Positions 41,482 through 50,103 of a stretch of 64,000 nucleotides of DNA are shown here, piece by piece; positions within the stretch are counted from its first letter, which is position 1; every line of letters starts with the position of its first letter. The translations under genes and the position numbers were made by a program. The stretch comes from Verrucomicrobia bacterium SCGC AAA164-E04 (lineage in GTDB: Bacteria; Verrucomicrobiota; Verrucomicrobiia; Limisphaerales; AAA164-E04). The notes below the pieces were generated by a model, which was given only the letters and a program-made list of their open reading frames with translations, ran no database searches and was not told where the DNA came from. The DNA lies in the NCBI GenBank assembly GCA_000383715.1, contig KB911950.1:62001-126000 (forward strand), written 5' to 3'.

Positions 41482-43050
41482 TCATTTACCGCGCATGTTA
41501 AGTGCAAAATTCAAGCGGATTTCCTCTCGTATTTTTGAATCATAGTATTCTACTGGATTGTAATTATCGGTAAGAATAATGCCACTTTCGGGATTTGCTT
41601 CGATGGTGTTTTTCCAGGCAGTTTCCACAAATGGTATCAGCTTGGGATGGACTTCGCTCATGTCCATCGAACGGTGGGGCTCCAATCCTTCCTTTTTGGA
41701 TGCGACGAAAAAGACATTGCCCCGCGTGCCATCATGAATGTGGACAGACTTAAAGACCGCTCGCAAAGTCTTGTCCAGTGACGCCATGAAAAAATCCTCA
41801 CCCTCAGAAAAATGACCAAATGCGTTAATGACCAGGACGGCATCGGTTTTCATTCGCTGGTTCATACTTTCGAAGCACTCCCGGCTCATGAGATGAGAGG
41901 GGGATGAATCTCCAAGAAATGCATCTAGAATGACAACGTCGTATTCTTCCTTGGAGGCGTTCAAAAAATAGCGACCATCTTCCAGGTGGAGGTTGAATTC
42001 ACTTTTATCCAGCCCAAAGAATTTTTCGCCGATTTCCACAACTCCTGGATTGATTTCGACGACATCAATTGTGCTTCCCTCTTTGGCGAGTTGCATGGGT
42101 ACGATCCCAACTCCCAATCCAATGCAAAGAACTTTTTCTGGACTTGGATGATAGGCATGGGTCAGTCCGCGCAGCATGTAAGTAAAAACAGTCAGACTTT
42201 TATCTTCCTTGGGGTCAAAGATGTTTTGTGTCAGATAGTCATTGAGATAATATCGAACATCTCCCGAAGGGGAATCCACAACCTGCATCAATCCGAAATT
42301 TGAATTCTTTCGAAACAATTCTTTTCCGATACTAGGACTTTTTACAGCTTCAACCCGCCCAGCAATACCACAAATAACCAGACCAGCCAGGATGCCCGGG
42401 AGCACTCCAGGTGTTTGCTTGAATCCTTTTTCAAAAACGAGGAAATAGACTGCCACCAGGACGATTTCCAGCGCGACCACCATGATCATCGTGTATGTGT
42501 TTGGAGCCAAAGGGATCAATAGATAGCTTATCAAAAGCGTGCCTATCACACTTCCAACCGTACTGATAGCCGAAAGGCGCCCGACCTGTAATCCAACACT
42601 TTGCGTTGTTTCTGTCGTTATTCGTGCCAGAAACGGGATGGTGACAGCCAGCAAAGTGAGTGGAGGAAAAAATAGAAACAGAGCCATCAGAATGGACCCC
42701 ATCGCAAGTTTGAATTTCAAAAAGAAATACGCCACGGGTTCCAGCGCCAGGGTTGCAAAGGCCAAATATAATGCCGCGCAGAGCATGCAATAATAGAGAC
42801 GGGAAAGATTGGGCTTTTTGTCGGCAATCCACCCCCCGTAGTAGTATCCACAAGCAAGTGAAATAAGGGTTGCAGTAATTTGTGCCGTCCAGACAAAGTG
42901 TGAAGTTCCAAAGAAAGGCGAGAGCATCTTTGCCCCTAAAATTTCAACGATCAGAATGACGCCGCCGTTGATGGCTGCCGTCAAATAGAGGAAAGGGGCT
43001 AGTTTGGTCGTGAGTTTCTGGTTTTCAGGCTCTTGCTTGTTCTTTTTCAC
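41482..43050 (-). CDS. membrane-fused spermidine synthase-like protein
   Basis: A 522-residue protein: residues about 20-220 form seven or eight membrane helices, followed by a spermidine synthase-like Rossmann domain (about 225-520). The latter has the nucleotide motif VLCIGLGVGIVPMQLA, DVVEINPGVVEIGEKFFG, LEDGRYFLNASK and DVVILDAFLGDSSPSHL. This fused membrane/polyamine-synthase form is widespread in bacteria, and its substrate is usually unproven. Aminopropyl transfer is a family inference only; no speD is adjacent. Confidence 0.9.
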   Translation of the reverse strand: MKKNKQEPENQKLTTKLAPFLYLTAAINGGVILIVEILGAKMLSPFFGTSHFVWTAQITATLISLACGYYYGGWIADKKPNLSRLYYCMLCAALYLAFATLALEPVAYFFLKFKLAMGSILMALFLFFPPLTLLAVTIPFLARITTETTQSVGLQVGRLSAISTVGSVIGTLLISYLLIPLAPNTYTMIMVVALEIVLVAVYFLVFEKGFKQTPGVLPGILAGLVICGIAGRVEAVKSPSIGKELFRKNSNFGLMQVVDSPSGDVRYYLNDYLTQNIFDPKEDKSLTVFTYMLRGLTHAYHPSPEKVLCIGLGVGIVPMQLAKEGSTIDVVEINPGVVEIGEKFFGLDKSEFNLHLEDGRYFLNASKEEYDVVILDAFLGDSSPSHLMSRECFESMNQRMKTDAVLVINAFGHFSEGEDFFMASLDKTLRAVFKSVHIHDGTRGNVFFVASKKEGLEPHRSMDMSEVHPKLIPFVETAWKNTIEANPESGIILTDNYNPVEYYDSKIREEIRLNFALNMRGK

Positions 43051-43231
43051 CGAGCTGTTCTAAGGCTTGCATCCTTAAAAATCAAGAAAGCACCATCACT
43101 CAATCTTAGTTGTTCCAGAGAGCCGTTGAGATGTACGAATACTCACCAGGCAAGGCTTGCCGGGCTGGAGTATAGTCGAAAACGCTTGCCTGCTGGTCCT
43201 TGATTACGATTACTGTTGATTCAATGCTTAG

Positions 43232-44713
43232 ATGAAAATTTTTTCGTATACCATATTCGACACGCTGCGGCAGAGATTAGATCAGCATCTTGCTGTCGAT
43301 CTAAGGTCGCTTGCAATGTTTCGAGTTGGGCTTGGGTTAACCCTTTTAGCGGATTTATTCATTCGTTATCTTGATGTTGAATCCCTTTATTCAGGATCAG
43401 GGGTGCTTCCTCTGGAGGCTCTGGCTAAGCTGCCGCACCTGACCTGGGACTGGTGGTTGTCCATCAACGCAATTTCCGACGCCGTCGTTTGGCAGCAACT
43501 ATGCTTTTTCAGTGGGATGGTTTTTGCTGCACTATTAATGATCGGCTGGAAAACCCGTTGGATCGCACCGGTGATGTTGCTCCTGCTGCATTCCATTCAA
43601 GCGCGGAATCCCTGGGTTAATTATGCTGCAGACAGATTACTTTTCCTTTTGCTTCTGTGGAGTTGCTTTCTTCCGCTTGACCGCCATTGGGCAGTTTCGA
43701 AATCGCCTTCAGTCTCAATTCAGAAAGGTCCTGAACGCCTGAGCAGTTGGGGGGGCTGGGGTTTAAGATTGCTTCCTTGTGTCATGTATTTGTTTTCGGT
43801 GCTGCGGAAAAGTGGTTCCACCTGGTTAGATGGAACGGCATTGCGATACGTTTTGGAGATTGACCAATTTGCTGCACCCTTCGGCATCTGGTTGAAAACC
43901 ATGCCTGTTTTTTTGCTTCAATGCCTGACTTGGTCTGCACTGGCGATAGAGTTATTCGCTCCCTTCCTGCTGTTGATGAGAGGAGTAAAATGGCGATGGC
44001 TTGGGATAGGCCTTTTGCTGGTCTTTCAGTGCTTACTCTGGTGTAGTCTGGATCTGGGAATCTTTCCTTGGGTGTCCATACTTGCCTTGCTACCGCATGT
44101 ACCTTTTCCATCGCGGCGATCTTCTGCCAAACAAGGAGCCGAATCCATCCTGACCTCGGAAATATCCAACTTGAAAGGAGGGCATCGCTTGGTTGGCTGG
44201 TTACTTGTTTTCATGTTGATCTGGAACGTGCTGATGACCTGGAACTATCCCGATTCGCTCAAGGCTCAAATGCCGCGATGGGTTGCGAACGGCATCAGTC
44301 TTTCCCGTATGGATCAGTATTGGGGGATGTTTTCACCTGATCCGATGACCCTCGACGGCTGGTATGTCATTGCCGCCGAAATGGATGATGGCAGCATGGT
44401 GGACTTGCTGGATTGGGATCGTAAGGACACATGGGGCAAACCTGCGAATGTCATCGAAGCCTTTCCCGGAGATCGGTGGAAGGAATTTACCATGCGCCTG
44501 TTTGATTACCCTGATCAAGCCAAACTTTGGGAAGGAGTGATCCGCCACTTTCAAAACCGATGGGAATCTGACCAGAGCAATACATCGCGCGTGCAATCGG
44601 CGACCGTCTACTACATGCTCGAGAAAACGACCGAAGAAGGGGTGCTGCCTTTAGAGAGGGAGCAGCTTTGGCCTGAATTAGACGAATTTCCCCAACACCC
44701 TGATCAGCTTTAA
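43232..44713 (+). CDS. HTTM domain membrane protein (vitamin K carboxylase-like)
   Basis: A 493-residue integral membrane protein of the HTTM family related to vitamin K-dependent gamma-glutamyl carboxylase. The N-terminal pattern LRSLAMFRVGLGLTLLADLF, the SGVLPLEAL loop and the HSIQARNPWVNYAADRLLFLLLLWS helix fit the family; the C-terminal about 110 residues are soluble. Bacterial members occur without known vitamin K chemistry, so no reaction is claimed. It is divergent from the spermidine synthase-like gene, with 181 bases between. Confidence 0.85.
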   Translation: MKIFSYTIFDTLRQRLDQHLAVDLRSLAMFRVGLGLTLLADLFIRYLDVESLYSGSGVLPLEALAKLPHLTWDWWLSINAISDAVVWQQLCFFSGMVFAALLMIGWKTRWIAPVMLLLLHSIQARNPWVNYAADRLLFLLLLWSCFLPLDRHWAVSKSPSVSIQKGPERLSSWGGWGLRLLPCVMYLFSVLRKSGSTWLDGTALRYVLEIDQFAAPFGIWLKTMPVFLLQCLTWSALAIELFAPFLLLMRGVKWRWLGIGLLLVFQCLLWCSLDLGIFPWVSILALLPHVPFPSRRSSAKQGAESILTSEISNLKGGHRLVGWLLVFMLIWNVLMTWNYPDSLKAQMPRWVANGISLSRMDQYWGMFSPDPMTLDGWYVIAAEMDDGSMVDLLDWDRKDTWGKPANVIEAFPGDRWKEFTMRLFDYPDQAKLWEGVIRHFQNRWESDQSNTSRVQSATVYYMLEKTTEEGVLPLEREQLWPELDEFPQHPDQL

Positions 44714-44882
44714 GCCAATTTCTGTGTGCGTGATCAAGCCGGTTGCAAAGTGAATCTAAGCGTGTCGATAGTTGAGACCGACCCCTAATAGGGAATGCAA
44801 ATGTTGCTCAGAGGATATTTTTGATGTAGGTTCGGCTTAGTCAACATTACACTCATTGAAAAGATTTATTTAAGATCGAAGT

Positions 44883-46154
44883 ATGAACCTTTCATTCAAA
44901 ATTTGTTCGATGTTCAGAGCTGCGTTTGTTCTTGCTGCACTGTATGTAGCTCCAGCCAAGGCCGAGTCTGTTAACCTTTGGATCAGCTCCTTTCAGGACA
45001 AGGCCTACTACGAGAAAATGGTTGAGCAGTATAGAGTGAAGGTGGACCAGGATTTTTCCGCCAACATCCAAGCTTTCGGATTCCGCGAGATGCCCGACAA
45101 ACTCGCGATTGCCATCAAGACAGGTACCAACCCACCGGATATTGTGCAGCTCGATGAGGTGCTCTTTGGCTCTTATCTTGCCGGTGAGGTTCCCTTCGTG
45201 GATGTTGCCGAGCGAGTGAAAAAAGCAGAACTCGACAAGGGAATCGTTCCTCAACGCTTGAAGCTGTTTGCACAAGGCGATGCCATTTACGGGATCCCTC
45301 AATCTCTCAGTGCCATGGTCCTCTATTATCGCACGGACCTGTTCAAGGAACATGGGATCGCTCCCGAGGACATCGCTACCTGGGATGATTTCGTAGACAA
45401 AGGGCGTGAACTAGCCAAGAAAAATCAAGCGCTCATCGCTCTGGATCCCACTTATTTTGAAATTCTTTTGCGACAAAAAGGCAGTGACTGGTTCGATCGG
45501 GCCGGAAAAATGTTCCCCTCTGAGTCCGAAGCCGAGTCCGTCATGGATTGGCTTTACTCACTCAATGATGAGGGGATCGGGCTTATTCCAGAGCGTGCCA
45601 GCATTTTCGATCCCGTTTTTTTCAGTAGCATGGTTAATTACGGTGAAGTGCTCACCATCATCGGAGCCGATTGGTATGGTTTAGATATGATTCAGCAATT
45701 CTCACCTGAACTCAAAGGCAAGTGGGGAGCGATGCCTTTACCTGCCTGGAAGGACCGCTTTGGAGTTCCCGGGCGTCGTACATCGACTTTTGCCGGACAG
45801 GGGTTATTGATTTACAAGAACAGCAAGAAAGTGGATGCCGCTTGGAAATTCATTGAATGGGTGATGAAAGACAATGAAGCCAATGTTGAACGCTTTGTGG
45901 GTGGAAACAGTTTTCCAGCTTACCAGCCAGCCTGGGAAGATGAGCGACTCCACCAGCCCACCGAATACTTCAGCAACCAGAAGTTTGGTGATTTACTTTC
46001 TCGGCTGGCTCCTGAGGTACCCGAAGTGGTGATGCATCCCAAACGCCCGCAAGCTGTCTTTCTATTCCAGGAAAACTTCTTCAGTTCTCTGATGTATGGA
46101 CAAATCAGTCCCAAAGAAACGATTCGTCAGATGCGGGTGATGTTGAAGGAATAG
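44883..46154 (+). CDS. ABC transporter sugar-binding protein
   Basis: A 423-residue periplasmic binding protein of the family 1 (MalE/UgpB-like) type. The signal peptide ends at APAKA. Family segments: DKLAIAIKTGTNPPDIVQLD, IYGIPQSLSAMVLYYRTDLF, GIAPEDIATWDDFVDKGREL, and AAWKFIEWVMKDNEANVERF. The ligand cannot be told from sequence. Two permease genes follow in the same direction, forming a transporter operon without its ATPase. Confidence 0.93.
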   Translation: MNLSFKICSMFRAAFVLAALYVAPAKAESVNLWISSFQDKAYYEKMVEQYRVKVDQDFSANIQAFGFREMPDKLAIAIKTGTNPPDIVQLDEVLFGSYLAGEVPFVDVAERVKKAELDKGIVPQRLKLFAQGDAIYGIPQSLSAMVLYYRTDLFKEHGIAPEDIATWDDFVDKGRELAKKNQALIALDPTYFEILLRQKGSDWFDRAGKMFPSESEAESVMDWLYSLNDEGIGLIPERASIFDPVFFSSMVNYGEVLTIIGADWYGLDMIQQFSPELKGKWGAMPLPAWKDRFGVPGRRTSTFAGQGLLIYKNSKKVDAAWKFIEWVMKDNEANVERFVGGNSFPAYQPAWEDERLHQPTEYFSNQKFGDLLSRLAPEVPEVVMHPKRPQAVFLFQENFFSSLMYGQISPKETIRQMRVMLKE

Positions 46155-46198
46155 CTTTTTCTTGGTCGGATCATCAAATCCTAGGTTATCAGAGTCTC

Positions 46199-47092
46199 AT
46201 GAAATTTCTCAGGCGTCACGCAGTGTATGGACTGCTGGCGCCTTTTTTTCTTTTCTTTGCCTTCTTCTGGGTTGCCCCGCTTCTGGAGGGATTACGTATG
46301 AGTTTCTTTTCCAATGAACTTTTTGGAGAAGCCAGCTTTGTCGGAGGAGAGAATTACCGGGATATTTTAAAGGATTCCAGATATTACAAAGCCCTCAGGA
46401 ACACGGCCGTTTATACGCTCTCTTCATTGGTGCTTATTCTCCCTGTCGCCATGATCCTGGCGCATGGTTTAAAATCAGTTTTTGGGAAACTGCGTCCTGC
46501 ATTTCAGTTCCTTCTCCTACTCCCGGGCTTAACTCCTCCCGCAGTCCTTGCACTCCTGTTTCTACTAGTCTTTCATGGCAGGCAGGGGCTCTTGAATCAA
46601 TGGTTTGTTCTCCCTTTTGGATGGAAATACGTGAACTGGCTCAAAGATCCGGATTTCATCTTGTTTGCCTTGGTGCTTCAATGCGTATGGAGATGGGTTG
46701 GATTTATTAGTTTTTTTCTTCTATCTGGGATGGAGGCCATCCCCAAGATGTATTACGAGGCGCTTCAAGTGGAATCCGCCCGTTCATGGCATCGGTTCCG
46801 TTGGGTTACTTTTCCATTTTTACGGCATGTGATCTTGTTTTGTATAGTGTATTTGATTGTGGATGCATTCGCACTATTCAGTGGAGCCTACGTCTTACTC
46901 GGCGGATCGGGAGGAACCGCTGACGCAGGATTGCTGATGGTTTCTTATACTTACCAAACGGCTTTTACATTTGGGAATTTCGGGACCGCAGCAGCCATGA
47001 GTGTCTTGATGGCCCCGTTTTTGTTATTCCTGCTATGGGCTTGTTTCTGGGGATACAAGCGATTGAGCAGAGAGTCACCAGCCAAGGAGTGA
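46199..47092 (+). CDS. ABC sugar permease (MalF-like)
   Basis: A 297-residue inner-membrane permease with six helices. The EAA-loop region includes PKMYYEALQVESARSWHRFRW, followed by TFPFLRHVILF. It starts 44 bases after the binding protein and ends ten bases before the next permease, so the two half-channels are co-expressed. Confidence 0.93.
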   Translation: MKFLRRHAVYGLLAPFFLFFAFFWVAPLLEGLRMSFFSNELFGEASFVGGENYRDILKDSRYYKALRNTAVYTLSSLVLILPVAMILAHGLKSVFGKLRPAFQFLLLLPGLTPPAVLALLFLLVFHGRQGLLNQWFVLPFGWKYVNWLKDPDFILFALVLQCVWRWVGFISFFLLSGMEAIPKMYYEALQVESARSWHRFRWVTFPFLRHVILFCIVYLIVDAFALFSGAYVLLGGSGGTADAGLLMVSYTYQTAFTFGNFGTAAAMSVLMAPFLLFLLWACFWGYKRLSRESPAKE

Positions 47093-47102
47093 AAGGTATG
47101 AA

Positions 47103-47942
47103 ATGGCAATGAAAAGGAGAAACAGAACCATTTTACGTAAAACTTTTTCATCCCTCTGGGTAGGGGGGCTAGGCTTGCTCTTTGCCTACCCTTTTGCATG
47201 GATGGCCGTTTCTTCATTCAAAGAAAACAGCCAGATTTTTTTGCCTTTGAAATTCTGGCCCGAGTTCTGGGATTTGTCTTTTTTTCAGCAATTGTTGAGC
47301 TCGGAATGGTTTTCTTTTGGTAAGGTTCTTTTGAATTCATTGCTGATTTCCCTTGGGCAATCCGTCGGTGCCGTTCTGTTTACTTCGCTTGCAGGTTTCG
47401 CCTTTGCCAAACATTCCTTTCGTGGTCGAGGTCTGCTTTTTGCGGCCTGTTTGTGTCTGATTGTTTTACCGCGTCAAATGATCGCTGTTCCGCTCTTTCA
47501 GTGGGTGCATACCTTGGGGCTGTACGATTCCATTTGGGGAGTCATGTTGCCCGGGATGACGAGTGGTCTGGGAGTCTTATATTTCACTCAGGTATTCAAA
47601 TTAATCCCGAATGCCTATCTGGAAGCGGCGCGCATTGAAGGTGCAGGAGAGTGGCGGACATATCGATTGGTATTGCCGATGTTGGGTTCCTCTTTATTAA
47701 GTTACGGGCTCATTCATTTCATCCTTGCCTGGAATGAACATCTGGTGCCCATGTTGATATTAAACAGTCCAGATCATCAGACCTTGCCCCTTGCCTTGAG
47801 CAGTTTGTATGGGAGCAGCCTTAGATTCCCATTTGCCGTTCTTATGGCGGGTTCTTTTTTAGCGATGATTCCAACTTCGCTGTTTTTCCTGATCAGTTAC
47901 AAGCGTTTTAAAAACTCACTTTCGAACGTGATGATGTCCTGA
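47103..47942 (+). CDS. ABC sugar permease (MalG-like)
   Basis: A 279-residue permease with six helices and the EAA motif NAYLEAARIEGAGEWRTYRL. The start ATG at 47103 is preceded by AAGGAG at 47084-47089 and AAAGGT closer in, one of the few Shine-Dalgarno-like sequences in the window. No ATPase gene follows; a shared MsmX-like ATPase elsewhere is likely. Confidence 0.93.
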   Translation: MAMKRRNRTILRKTFSSLWVGGLGLLFAYPFAWMAVSSFKENSQIFLPLKFWPEFWDLSFFQQLLSSEWFSFGKVLLNSLLISLGQSVGAVLFTSLAGFAFAKHSFRGRGLLFAACLCLIVLPRQMIAVPLFQWVHTLGLYDSIWGVMLPGMTSGLGVLYFTQVFKLIPNAYLEAARIEGAGEWRTYRLVLPMLGSSLLSYGLIHFILAWNEHLVPMLILNSPDHQTLPLALSSLYGSSLRFPFAVLMAGSFLAMIPTSLFFLISYKRFKNSLSNVMMS

Positions 47943-47966
47943 ATAGAGCAGGGTATGGGTTGGTTT

Positions 47967-48003
47967 TTTTTCGCCACGCCCGCTTCGCTCGAGTGACGAA
48001 AAA
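47967..48003. repeat. hairpin with T-rich left and A-rich right arm
   Basis: TTTTTCG at 47967-47973 pairs with CGAAAAA at 47997-48003; CAC/GTG adds pairs after one mismatch. There is no T-tract after the stem on either strand, so it is not a standard terminator, although it follows the permease stop. Confidence 0.5.
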
Positions 48004-48035
48004 TACAAAGTTTTCCAAATGTTGATTCGGTCCTG

Positions 48036-48052
48036 TGAGACTTGGTGTCTCA
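48036..48052. promoter_or_regulatory. inverted repeat upstream of the lactate permease
   Basis: TGAGAC-TTGGT-GTCTCA, perfect six-base arms, about 80 bases before the permease ATG. The position fits an operator; the regulator is unknown. Its outer TGAGA/TCTCA arms resemble the palindrome in front of the feo operon, but with a spacer of seven instead of five bases. Confidence 0.4.
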
Positions 48053-48131
48053 TTCTTGGATTGCCTCGTTTGCGACTTTCCTTCATCGTCGAGCTTGATC
48101 CAGAAAATATACTTAAAGAAAGATCCATATC

Positions 48132-49928
48132 ATGGGGACAGGTCTGCTTGCCTTACTTTCGTTTTTGCCAATTTTGGTGGTGATGGTATTTTTGGTCATC
48201 CTTCGATGGCCTGCCAGTCGAGCGATGCCACTTTCGTATATAACTGCTGCCGGACTTGCATTGGCGGTTTGGAAGATCAGTGCTGTGCAGGTTGCCGCAG
48301 CCACAGTCAAAGGACTGATTGTCGCGTTGAGTTTGCTGTACATCATCTTTGGGGCCATCCTTCTCTTGAACACTCTACAAGAGAGTGGAGCAATACGATC
48401 GATTCGTGACGGCTTTACTTCCATTTCACCAGATCGAAGGATACAGGCTATCATTATTGCATGGTTGTTCGGTTCGTTTATTGAAGGTTCCGCCGGGTTT
48501 GGAACGCCCGCGGCTGTTGCCGTGCCTTTGCTGGTAGGTCTTGGATTTCCAGCCATGGCAGCCGTTGTTGCTGGAATGATCATTCAGAGCACGCCGGTAT
48601 CTTTCGGCGCTTTGGGGACTCCGATACTGGTTGGCGTGCAAACGGGGTTGACGGGTGATGCTGCCGTTGCCGATTGGGCCATAGCTCAGGGATTTGTCCA
48701 GAACGACGGCAGTTTCGATTCCTATGCGTTGATGTTTCAAATCGGATGGCGAGTGGCATTCTTGCATGCAGTGACTGGCGCCCTGATTCCTTTGATCATG
48801 GTCAGCTTGTTGACTCGATTCTTTGGTCCAGACCGATCATTGCGTCATGGCTTGAAGTGTTGGCGCTTTGCCATTGCCTCTTCCTTTGCGATGACGGTGC
48901 CTTATTTTCTGGTTGCAAGATTCTTGGGCCCTGAATTTCCTTCGTTGCTTGGATCGCTCGTTGGACTTGCCATCATGGTGACTGTGGCACGTCGAGGGTG
49001 GTTGATGCCAGACAAGGAAAAGCCCTGGGGCTTTGGGGCTCCTGAAAAATGGGAACCGGAGTGGAAGGGGCTGGTTGAAGTTAAAGATCAACCTGCATCA
49101 GAAACCAACCCAATGGTTCTTTGGAAAGCTTGGATGCCATACCTTCTGGTAGCAGTGTTATTGGTTTTGACGCGTTTGAAATTTTTGCCGATTGTTGGAT
49201 GGTTGCGTTCCGTCAAACTCGAGTGGACGCAGATTTTCGGAAGTCAAATTACCGCTTCGGTTGAACCTCTTTACCTTCCCGGTACGATTTTCATCATCGT
49301 TTCTCTATCCACTCTCTTCTTGCATGAAATGACATGGAAGAGCTATCGAGATGCATGGGGACGATCTGTTGGAACGGTGATCAAAGCCTCGATTGCCTTA
49401 ATCTTCACAGTACCGATGGTTCAGGTTTTTCTGAATTCCCACGAAGGGTTGGCTGGGTTCGCAAAAATGCCCAATGCTCTTGCTGAAGGCATTGCTCAAA
49501 TAGCCGGAGGTACCTGGCCATTATTTGCTCCCCTGATAGGGGGTTTTGGTGCCTTTGTTGCGGGCAGCAACACGGTGAGCAATATGACATTCAGCCTTTT
49601 TCAATTCGGTGTGGGACAGCGTATAGGTGTTGACCCCATGTGGATCATTGCGCTTCAGGCGGTGGGGGGTGCAGCCGGCAATATCATTTGTGTTCACAAT
49701 GTGGTGGCCGCGTCGGCAGTTGTCGGACTATTGGGCAAAGAGGGCGTCGTGATTCGAAAAACACTGCCTGCTTTTATCTATTACGCGTTTTTACCCGGAG
49801 CGCTTGGTTATGCAATTGTCTGGCAGACTCAAAAAGGTTGGTTGAATCTCGGAAGTTTGATCACCGTGCTGATTTGGTCATTGCTGATTGGAGTTGCCGT
49901 CAAGCATTTGCGGACGAGCAATCATTAG
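48132..49928 (+). CDS. L-lactate permease (LctP/LldP family)
   Basis: A 598-residue, about 13-helix proton-coupled 2-hydroxy acid importer. The family signature [29 protein letters not shown] is present from about residue 116, followed by [18 protein letters not shown]; the C-terminal half has [21 protein letters not shown] and [19 protein letters not shown]. No lactate dehydrogenase is adjacent. It ends four bases before the convergent FeoB-associated gene. Confidence 0.94.
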   Translation: MGTGLLALLSFLPILVVMVFLVILRWPASRAMPLSYITAAGLALAVWKISAVQVAAATVKGLIVALSLLYIIFGAILLLNTLQESGAIRSIRDGFTSISPDRRIQAIIIAWLFGSFIEGSAGFGTPAAVAVPLLVGLGFPAMAAVVAGMIIQSTPVSFGALGTPILVGVQTGLTGDAAVADWAIAQGFVQNDGSFDSYALMFQIGWRVAFLHAVTGALIPLIMVSLLTRFFGPDRSLRHGLKCWRFAIASSFAMTVPYFLVARFLGPEFPSLLGSLVGLAIMVTVARRGWLMPDKEKPWGFGAPEKWEPEWKGLVEVKDQPASETNPMVLWKAWMPYLLVAVLLVLTRLKFLPIVGWLRSVKLEWTQIFGSQITASVEPLYLPGTIFIIVSLSTLFLHEMTWKSYRDAWGRSVGTVIKASIALIFTVPMVQVFLNSHEGLAGFAKMPNALAEGIAQIAGGTWPLFAPLIGGFGAFVAGSNTVSNMTFSLFQFGVGQRIGVDPMWIIALQAVGGAAGNIICVHNVVAASAVVGLLGKEGVVIRKTLPAFIYYAFLPGALGYAIVWQTQKGWLNLGSLITVLIWSLLIGVAVKHLRTSNH

Positions 49929-49932
49929 CTAC

Positions 49933-50091
49933 TCAGCGATGAATTTGGTTCGATTTTTTCTCGGAGAGATCGCATCCACATCCCCCCGAACAAGCTCCTG
50001 ACCGTCGCTTCAGGAAATAGCGTATAAGAAACGCCAATGCCGTCGTCGCAACAATGCCCAGGGTCAGGATAGATTGGTGGTCTTGGTCCAT
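49933..50091 (-). CDS. FeoB-associated Cys-rich membrane peptide
   Basis: A 52-residue protein read from the ATG at 50091 to the TGA at 49933. One membrane helix (ILTLGIVATTALAFLIRYF) is followed by a basic stretch and the cysteine cluster ACSGGCGCD. This is the layout of the FeoB-associated Cys-rich peptide family (often treated as FeoC-like or P12-like). It starts 12 bases after feoB, in the same operon. A cytoplasmic role near the FeoB pore is inferred for the family; no function is proven. Confidence 0.85.
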   Translation of the reverse strand: MDQDHQSILTLGIVATTALAFLIRYFLKRRSGACSGGCGCDLSEKKSNQIHR

Positions 50092-50103
50092 CAATTCGCG
50101 ATT

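Noticed and set aside
47967..48003. Terminator after the ABC permease
   Set aside because: The T-run precedes the stem and pairs with the A-run; no T-tract follows on either strand.
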